Made by a program: the position numbers and the translations under genes
NCBI RefSeq assembly: GCF_040227235.1
Contig: NZ_JBELNZ010000002.1
Coordinates: forward strand, 748,344-812,343
Reading direction: 5' to 3'
Length of the DNA stretch: 64,000 nt
From: Parafrigoribacterium_A soli
GTDB lineage: Bacteria > Actinomycetota > Actinomycetes > Actinomycetales > Microbacteriaceae
Shown: one piece after another, positions 58,538 to 64,000 of the stretch
Layout of the letters: every line of letters starts with the position of its first letter
Position numbering within the stretch: the first letter of the stretch is position 1
Notes under the pieces: generated by a model
What the model saw: the letters and a program-made list of their open reading frames with translations, nothing else
What the model was told of the DNA's origin: nothing
Database searches by the model: none

Positions 58538-59785
58538 CTACTCCATGACCGGGGTCGTTGTGTCACGGGCCGTGCGGAGGGTGCGAGCGCGCAGCGCCGT
58601 CCACACGACGACGACCGCGACGAGTGCCATGCAGGTGACGCCGAGTCCCGAGTAGCCGACGAGGGTGAGTACCGGTCCCGCGAGTGCGCCGCCGACCGCG
58701 GCTGTCGCGTTCATCAGGAGGTCGGAGACGCCCTGCAGGCCCGCGCGATCATCCACGGGCACGGACTCAGCCACGAGGGTCGACCCGGCGATGGTGGAGG
58801 CCGACCAGCCGAGGCCCAGGAGGATCAGGCTCACGGCGACCCAGACATCCGAACCGCTTTTCGTCCAGGCGACGACGAGCGAGGCCAACAGCAGCGCCTG
58901 ACCGACCAGGATCACTGGGATGCGTCCCCAGCGGTCGGCCGCCCAACCGAAGATAGGCGACAGCCCGTACATGCCCGCGATGTGCAGGCTGAGGGTGAAG
59001 CCGACGATCTCGAGCGTGGCGCCGTGCTCATAGAGATGCACCGGGGTCATCGACATCATCGCGACCATTGTCGCGTGGCTGAGCGCGACGGCCACAACGG
59101 CGTAGCGAGCACCCGCATGCGCACGAAGGCTCGCGAGGCCTTTCTTCGGGCGGATGCCGTCGGCGGGCGGCGACAACTCCATGGCCGTGAGCAGCGGGTC
59201 GGGCCTGAGCCCCGTGAAGTACACGATCATCGCGAGCAGTTGGGCGCTCACGGTGAAGACGAACGGGCCGGTGAGCGTGGGCAATCCGATCGCTCCCCCG
59301 ATCGCCTCCCCCGGGCCGATGAGGTTGGGTCCGAGCACCGAACCCAGCGTCGTCGACCACACCACGATCGAGAGCTGACGGGCCCGGTGCCGGGAATCGG
59401 CGAGGTCCGTGGCGGCGAATCTCGCCTGCAGGTTCGAGGCGGATGACGCCCCCGCCAGCGCGAGCGCCACCAGCAGCAGCGGAAAGTTTCCGAGCGCGGC
59501 AGCGGTGACCGCGAGCAGCGCGCCGCACGCCCCGAGGATGGAGCCGACGGAGAGGGCGATCCTGCGTCCGCGAGCCTGGGCGGCCCGCGCCAGAGGCACC
59601 GCGAGCAGCGCCGCACCCAGGGTGCTCATGGTGGCCGCCATGCCCGACCAGGCGGGCGACCCGGAGACCTGAGCAGCGAGCAGCGCGCCGACCGACACGG
59701 TGGCACCGAGGCCGATTCCGCCGAGAATCTGGGCGAAAACGAGCGTGCGCACAACCTTGCGCTGCACGGTGATGATGTCGGTCAT
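58538..59785 (-). CDS. Major facilitator superfamily transporter
   Basis: The 415-residue protein has twelve predicted helices. The loop between helices 2 and 3 is short and basic (RAAQARGRRIALSVG), and the one between helices 8 and 9 is GWAADRWGRIPVILVGQ, a typical MFS motif. It resembles drug or metabolite exporters without enough detail for a substrate. The ATG is fixed by a TAGAAT box 6 nt upstream. It lies between the lipoprotein gene and smc, both on the same strand. Confidence 0.85.
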   Translation of the reverse strand: MTDIITVQRKVVRTLVFAQILGGIGLGATVSVGALLAAQVSGSPAWSGMAATMSTLGAALLAVPLARAAQARGRRIALSVGSILGACGALLAVTAAALGNFPLLLVALALAGASSASNLQARFAATDLADSRHRARQLSIVVWSTTLGSVLGPNLIGPGEAIGGAIGLPTLTGPFVFTVSAQLLAMIVYFTGLRPDPLLTAMELSPPADGIRPKKGLASLRAHAGARYAVVAVALSHATMVAMMSMTPVHLYEHGATLEIVGFTLSLHIAGMYGLSPIFGWAADRWGRIPVILVGQALLLASLVVAWTKSGSDVWVAVSLILLGLGWSASTIAGSTLVAESVPVDDRAGLQGVSDLLMNATAAVGGALAGPVLTLVGYSGLGVTCMALVAVVVVWTALRARTLRTARDTTTPVME

Positions 59786-59791
59786 CGCGCA

Positions 59792-59797
59792 ATTCTA
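59792..59797 (-). promoter_or_regulatory. -10 box TAGAAT, leaderless MFS gene
   Basis: TAGAAT on the minus strand lies 6 nt before the ATG at 59785. Confidence 0.5.
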
Positions 59798-59876
59798 GGG
59801 GCGCGGCGTCGGCCCGGTTGACGCCGGCCGGCTCGCGGCCCGCTCGCTGTCCGCACCTGCGCGGAACGAGGACCAG

Positions 59877-62800
59877 TCAGCTGGCTTCTTCGTGGGCGAC
59901 GCGCTGGCCGACGACGGCGCTGACTCCGTCTTGTCGCATCGAGACGCCGTAGAGCGCATCCGCAATTTCCATCGTGCGCTTCTGGTGGGTGATGACGATG
60001 AGCTGGGATGACTGGCGCAGGTCTTCGAAGATCGTGAGCAGGCGGCCGAGGTTGGCATCGTCGAGTGCGGCCTCGACCTCGTCCATGATGTAGAACGGGC
60101 TGGGGCGCGCCTTGAAGATCGCGATGAGCAGGGCGACCGCGGCGAGCGAGCGCTCGCCACCGGACAGCAGCGACAGGCGCTCGATCTTCTTGCCCGCGGG
60201 CTTGACTGATACCTCGATGCCCGTGGTGAGCAGGCTCTCCGGATCGGTGAGGTGGATGCTGCCGGTGCCGCCGGGGAACAGGATCGGGAAGACCTCGTTG
60301 AACGCGGCCCGCGTGTCATCAAAGGCGCTGGAGAAGATGTCCTGCATCTTCTCGTCGATCTCGTCGATGATCGTCAGCAGGTCCTTGCGGGTGCTCGTGA
60401 GATCGGTGAGCTGCTCCGTGAGGAAGCGGTGGCGCTGTTCGAGCGCGGCGAACTCCTCGAGCGCGAGCGGGTTGACGCGTCCGAGCTGCGCGAGCTTGCG
60501 CTCGGCCTTCGCGAGGCGGGCTTCCTGCTCGGCGCGAACGAAGGGGATACCCTGCAGCTCGCTGGATTGCTCGGGCTCTTGGTCGTCGTCCGGCGCCTCG
60601 TTTGTCGCCAATGCAGGAGTGGAGCGCTCCCGCAGATCGTCGGACCCCGGAATCTCGGGGTCGGGCGTCGCCGTCTCCTGCATTGGGGACACGAAAGCGT
60701 TCGACGGGGAGGTCTCGACAAGCTCCACCTGCGAAGCGGGCTGCGAGAGCGATGGGTCGGTGAGGGCGGCGTCGACGGGCACGAGCTGCTCGGGGCCATA
60801 CTCGGCCACAAGCACATCTTCGACGAGGCCGAGCTCCTCGCCCGCGCGCTCGAGCAGCGAAGAGAGCTGCAGCTTCTTCTCGTAGACCTGCATCTCGAGG
60901 CCGTGCACGGTCTCGCTCACGGCGGTGAGTCGCTCGCGAAGCGCACTCTCGTCGCGACGCAGGGCGGCAAGTTCCTCGTTCTGGGCGGCGCGGTCGCTCT
61001 CGCGCGCGGCGAGTTCGACACGAGCCTCCGAAACCGAACGATCGACCGAGTCCAGCACGGCAGGAAGTGCGGCAACCACGCGCTGGGCCGCATCGACCTG
61101 ACGACGACGGATGACCGCGCGCCCGGCTGCCTCTTCGGCCTGCGCCCGCTCCGCCTCGAGCCTGCGCTGCAGGGCGTCGGCACGCGCCTCCTCGGCGCGC
61201 ACCCGTTCCCGAGCGGTCTCGACTTGAAGCCGCGCCTCGACCTCGAGTTCGCGTGCGTCCTCGAGCTCGTCGAAGAGCGCGTCACGGGCAGCGACGTCGA
61301 GGATCGGGCGGGGGCGAGACTTGGCTGTCTCCAGTTCCTGGGCGGCGCGCTCGGCTGCGGCAGCGGCATCCGTCACCGTGTCTGCGGAGAGCGCCAGTGC
61401 GCGTTCGAGGCGCTCGGACTCGGCCTGCGCCGCCTCCACCTGAACTCGCGCGCGGTTCAGCCGCTCCATGCGAGCGGCGAGCTGCGAGTCGAATTCGCGC
61501 AGCGCCGCGAGTGCGTGCGTCGACTGCTGCTTGGCGACCTCCAGCGCGCCGCGGTGCTCGGCGAGCGCGAACCGGGCCCGCTCGATGAGGGAGGTGACCT
61601 CGCCCAGCCGCTCGTTAGCGGCATCCCGGTCGGCCACGAGTTCGAGGCGCGATCGCTTGGCGCCTGAGCCGCCCCGCAGCACGTAGCGGCTGAGCACGTC
61701 GCCGGCCTTCGTGATGACGGTGATGTCGGATGCGTCGAGCGACTTCCAGACGGCGCGCGCGGCTTCGAGGTCCTCGGCGATCACGACGCTCGCAAGCAGG
61801 CCGAGCACGCCGGGTGGGGCGGTGACGACGCTCGAAGCGGGAAGCGCACCAGCGGGCAGGCTCCCTTCGACGAGCTCAGGGAGCGAATCTGACCGCCCTT
61901 CGACAAGCTCAGGGACCGACGCGAGCAGCAGTTCCACCCGGCCCATGTCTGCGGCCCCAGCCGAGGTGAGCGCGTCGATGGCGGCGTCGCGATTCTCGGC
62001 GAGTACGGCGTCGGCGAGCGAGCCCAGCGCCGCGGCGATCGCGGCCTCGAAGCCGGGCTGCACCTGCACGTGCTCGGCGACGAGACCGCGGATGCCCCTC
62101 AGCTTCGCCGCGACGAGCGCCGTCGATCCGTCTTTCTGGTCGAGAGCGAGCGAGAGGGCGCTGGCGCGGCCGGCGAGGGCGTCGCGTTCGCGCTCGTGCT
62201 TGTGGAGTTCGTCGCGCAGGTGTTCGATCTCGGACTCCGCCGCCGTCACCTCGGACTGAGCGAGCTCGTACGCGGCGTCCAGATTGGTCTCGCCGGCATC
62301 CGTGAGCACCGCCTCTGCCTCGAGTTCGGCGAACTCCGCCTGCGCGGCCTCGCGGCGAGCGAGCGCGGCATCAAGCGCGTTCTGCTGGCGCAGCACCTCC
62401 CCGCGCACCGCGGCGAGCCTGGTCGCGGCGGTCTCGGCCTGGCCGGTGAGCCCCGCGATCTCGAGGTCGTGACGGGAGACGAGGGCGCTCTGCTGCGCGA
62501 TGTGTTCGTCCAGCCCGTCGAGGTTGGCACGCGCGAGAGCGGTGGCCGCCTGCGCCTGCTGCCACGCCTCCTCGGTGAGGTCGATCTGCTCGCGCAGGCG
62601 CGCGGCCTCGGCACGGGCATCCGCCACCGTCTGTTCTGAAACCCCGGATGCCGCATCCGTCGTCTCAGACTCCGAGCCGAGCAGCGCGAGTCGCTGGTTC
62701 GCGAGCGTATAGAGGCTGCGCAGACGCTCCTGCACCGACTCGAGACCGAAGGCCGTGCGCCGGGCGAGGTCGACGGCGTCGCCCACCTGGGCCTGCTCGA

Positions 62801-63614
62801 TGTGGTGCTCTCGCAGTTTGTTCTGGTCGAGTTGCTCCTGCAGCACGATGCGCTCGGTCTTGCGCTCGGACTCGCTGCGGCTGTGCAGCGTGATCGCGCT
62901 GCGCAGCGTGACCACCTCGTCGGCGAGTAGCCGCGCGCGGGCGTCGCGCACGATCGCGGCGATCGACTGGGCTTCCTTGGCGATCTCGGCCTGATGCCCG
63001 AGCGGCTTCAGCTGCCTGCGGATCTCCCCCGCCAGGTCGCTCAGCCTCGTGAGGTTCGCCTGCATCGCGTCGAGCTTGCGGATCGTCTTCTCTTTGCGAC
63101 GACGATGCTTCAGGATGCCCGCGGCCTCCTCGATGAAGCCGCGCCGCTCCTCGGGGCTCGCCCGCAGCACCGCGTCGAGCTGCCCCTGGCCGACGATGAC
63201 GTGCATCTCGCGGCCGAGGCCGGAGTCGCTCAGGAGTTCCTGCACGTCGAGCAGCCGACAGCTCTCGCCGTTGATCGCGTACTCGCTGCCGCCGTTGCGA
63301 AACAGGGTGCGGCTGATCGTGACCTCGGTGTAGTCGATCGGCAGCGCGCCATCCGAATTATCGATCGTGAGGATGACCTCGGCCCGACCGAGCGGACCCT
63401 TGGTCGCCGTGCCCGCGAAGATGACGTCTTCCATCTTGCCGCCGCGGAGGGTCTTTGCGCCCTGCTCGCCCATGACCCAGGCGAGCGCGTCGACCACGTT
63501 GGACTTCCCGGAGCCGTTCGGTCCGACAACGCACGTGACGCCGGTTTCGAAGGCGAAGGTGGTGGGCTGCGCGAAGGACTTGAACCCCTTGAGGGTCAGG
63601 CTCTTGAGATACAA
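59877..63614 (-). CDS. smc: Chromosome segregation protein SMC
   Basis: The 1245-residue protein is the bacterial condensin ATPase. The N-terminal head has Walker A GPNGSGKSN (about 32-40); coiled coils run at about 170-500 and 680-950; the hinge lies at about 505-670; the C-terminal head has signature LSGGERSLAAVALL and Walker B FYIMDEVEAALDD. It is about 60 residues longer than usual. The excess is explained by a hinge insert with VPELVEG and LPELVEG (about 560-590) from the dispersed repeat, and a low-complexity acidic insert with QVELVETSP (about 950-1030). The TTG start has AAGGGTGGG upstream. The usual neighbour genes rnc and mutM are not adjacent. Confidence 0.96.
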   Translation of the reverse strand: MYLKSLTLKGFKSFAQPTTFAFETGVTCVVGPNGSGKSNVVDALAWVMGEQGAKTLRGGKMEDVIFAGTATKGPLGRAEVILTIDNSDGALPIDYTEVTISRTLFRNGGSEYAINGESCRLLDVQELLSDSGLGREMHVIVGQGQLDAVLRASPEERRGFIEEAAGILKHRRRKEKTIRKLDAMQANLTRLSDLAGEIRRQLKPLGHQAEIAKEAQSIAAIVRDARARLLADEVVTLRSAITLHSRSESERKTERIVLQEQLDQNKLREHHIEQAQVGDAVDLARRTAFGLESVQERLRSLYTLANQRLALLGSESETTDAASGVSEQTVADARAEAARLREQIDLTEEAWQQAQAATALARANLDGLDEHIAQQSALVSRHDLEIAGLTGQAETAATRLAAVRGEVLRQQNALDAALARREAAQAEFAELEAEAVLTDAGETNLDAAYELAQSEVTAAESEIEHLRDELHKHERERDALAGRASALSLALDQKDGSTALVAAKLRGIRGLVAEHVQVQPGFEAAIAAALGSLADAVLAENRDAAIDALTSAGAADMGRVELLLASVPELVEGRSDSLPELVEGSLPAGALPASSVVTAPPGVLGLLASVVIAEDLEAARAVWKSLDASDITVITKAGDVLSRYVLRGGSGAKRSRLELVADRDAANERLGEVTSLIERARFALAEHRGALEVAKQQSTHALAALREFDSQLAARMERLNRARVQVEAAQAESERLERALALSADTVTDAAAAAERAAQELETAKSRPRPILDVAARDALFDELEDARELEVEARLQVETARERVRAEEARADALQRRLEAERAQAEEAAGRAVIRRRQVDAAQRVVAALPAVLDSVDRSVSEARVELAARESDRAAQNEELAALRRDESALRERLTAVSETVHGLEMQVYEKKLQLSSLLERAGEELGLVEDVLVAEYGPEQLVPVDAALTDPSLSQPASQVELVETSPSNAFVSPMQETATPDPEIPGSDDLRERSTPALATNEAPDDDQEPEQSSELQGIPFVRAEQEARLAKAERKLAQLGRVNPLALEEFAALEQRHRFLTEQLTDLTSTRKDLLTIIDEIDEKMQDIFSSAFDDTRAAFNEVFPILFPGGTGSIHLTDPESLLTTGIEVSVKPAGKKIERLSLLSGGERSLAAVALLIAIFKARPSPFYIMDEVEAALDDANLGRLLTIFEDLRQSSQLIVITHQKRTMEIADALYGVSMRQDGVSAVVGQRVAHEEAS
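60710..60734. repeat. REP-like repeat copy inside smc, C-terminal region
   Basis: gaggtctcgacaagctccac is a variant of the dispersed repeat, read in frame as QVELVETS in a low-complexity segment before the C-terminal head. Confidence 0.5.
61863..61919. repeat. Two REP-like repeat copies inside the smc hinge
   Basis: cccttcgacgagctcaggga (61863-61882) and cccttcgacaagctcaggga (61897-61916) are direct copies 34 nt apart. They are read in frame on the minus strand as VPELVEG and LPELVEG. Confidence 0.75.
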
Positions 63615-63910
63615 CGGCCCACCCTTCTTTCGCGTGCGGAATGCCTGCGTCTACGGTACCGGAGTGCGCGCGGCGGCCTTGCACGGCACACCCCACGAGG
63701 CCCCGCCTCGAGACGGGCGGTTGGCGTTTCGCCCGCGGTTCACAACTCAGGCAATTCGCGGAACGCCAGCGCGCAAACGCCGCGTCGGCGGCCATCCGAC
63801 GCTCGTGAGACCCAGACTGCCTGAATTATGAAGAAGATCGGGCGGATGCGGAGCGAAGCGGCGGGCGGACAGGGCTCCTGGTTGCCGCGGAACCAGCTAG
63901 CTGTACTCGG
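63615..63910. other. 296-bp gap between smc and the transposase
   Basis: No convincing gene is seen. It holds the smc leader and promoter zone (a TACCGT at 63653-63658 on the minus strand) and an inverted repeat, aactcaggca (63747-63756) against tgcctgaatt (63819-63828), 62 nt apart. The region near the transposase end may belong to the insertion element. Confidence 0.5.
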
Positions 63911-64000
63911 TCATGACGTTGGTGACACTCGGCTGATTGGTGGTTTGCCTCCGCAGGCGGTGTGTGGTCGATCGTAGTTGTAGTGGTTCAGCCAGGGCGA
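63911..64000 (-). mobile_element. IS481-family transposase, C-terminal end (cut by window edge)
   Basis: The last 29 codons on the minus strand read SPWLNHYNYDRPHTACGGKPPISRVSPTS and stop. WLNHYNYDRPHTA with GGKPPISR is the characteristic C-terminus of IS481-family DDE transposases. The rest lies outside the window, so intactness cannot be judged. A TGTACTCGG-started stretch at 63902-63928 could be the terminal inverted repeat. Confidence 0.85.

Noticed and set aside
61863..61919. A frameshift or pseudogene in smc
   Set aside because: The frame stays open through both repeat copies and the two head domains and signature motifs are intact.

Overview
The window is chromosomal DNA from a high-GC Gram-positive actinobacterium, most likely a member of the Microbacteriaceae. 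The evidence is the strong GC bias at third codon positions, many GTG and TTG starts, the prfB-ftsE-ftsX-smpB and murI-rph-rdgB blocks, a DUF3039 gene beside pncB, an actinobacterial Tad pilus locus, an ssrA tag that reads ANSKRTDFALAA, and many leaderless genes with a TANNNT box 6 to 9 nt before the start codon. No rRNA operon, CRISPR array or prophage is seen. The species is not identified.

Layout. 1-5050: small membrane proteins (one with an EXPERA/TMEM97-like fold), a zinc alcohol dehydrogenase, an amidohydrolase divergent from a TetR repressor with palindromic operators, and a membrane acyltransferase. 5057-5429: tmRNA. 5683-8208: a fused CDP-glycerol glycerophosphotransferase and GT4 glycosyltransferase. 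8285-9966: an OmpR-type two-component pair. 9986-14609 (minus): a UPF0014 permease, a GH27 alpha-galactosidase lipoprotein, a GT-C membrane glycosyltransferase and a DUF347 membrane protein. 14710-18099 (minus): smpB, ftsX, ftsE and prfB, the tmRNA partner, the division ABC complex and release factor 2. 18170-20458: an MFS and a LysE-type exporter and a small PLDc_N protein. 20553-25064 (minus): a tightly overlapping Tad secretion/pilus operon, preceded by a LuxR-type two-component pair (25126-27026) that is divergent from a MacB-like ABC exporter (27128-30435). 30499-30580: tRNA-Leu(UAG). 30673-36880: DedA, a HEAT-repeat protein, mntH, rdgB, rph, murI and pncB. 36966-39988 (minus): DUF3039 and an ABC-2 transporter whose ATPase has a long Ala/Lys/Thr-rich N-terminal tail.

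40316-55341 is a cell-wall glycopolymer (teichoic-acid-like) region: a nucleotidyltransferase, an ABC-2 polymer exporter (permease plus ATPase), two CDP-glycerol glycerophosphotransferase-family genes (one with two catalytic domains) and a GT2 glycosyltransferase. It is split at 42644-50066 by a small defence island: a VapBC toxin-antitoxin pair, a small unknown gene, an XRE regulator, a very large single-chain Type ISP restriction-modification enzyme and a glycine-rich membrane-associated protein. 55448-63614: an HtrA-like protease, a secreted protein and a lipoprotein, an MFS transporter and smc. The window ends inside an IS481-family transposase.

No wholly new system is proven. The most notable signals are: a dispersed REP-like repeat that fills every convergent gap over about 50 bp and also runs in frame through smc, murI and probably the restriction enzyme; a drop in GC that starts just after the methyltransferase NPPY motif of the Type ISP enzyme and suggests an exchanged target-recognition module; a set of phased repeats between that enzyme and its XRE regulator; about 17 leaderless or near-leaderless starts; a histone-tail-like extension on an ABC ATPase; and a long perfect inverted repeat just upstream of the mntH promoter.
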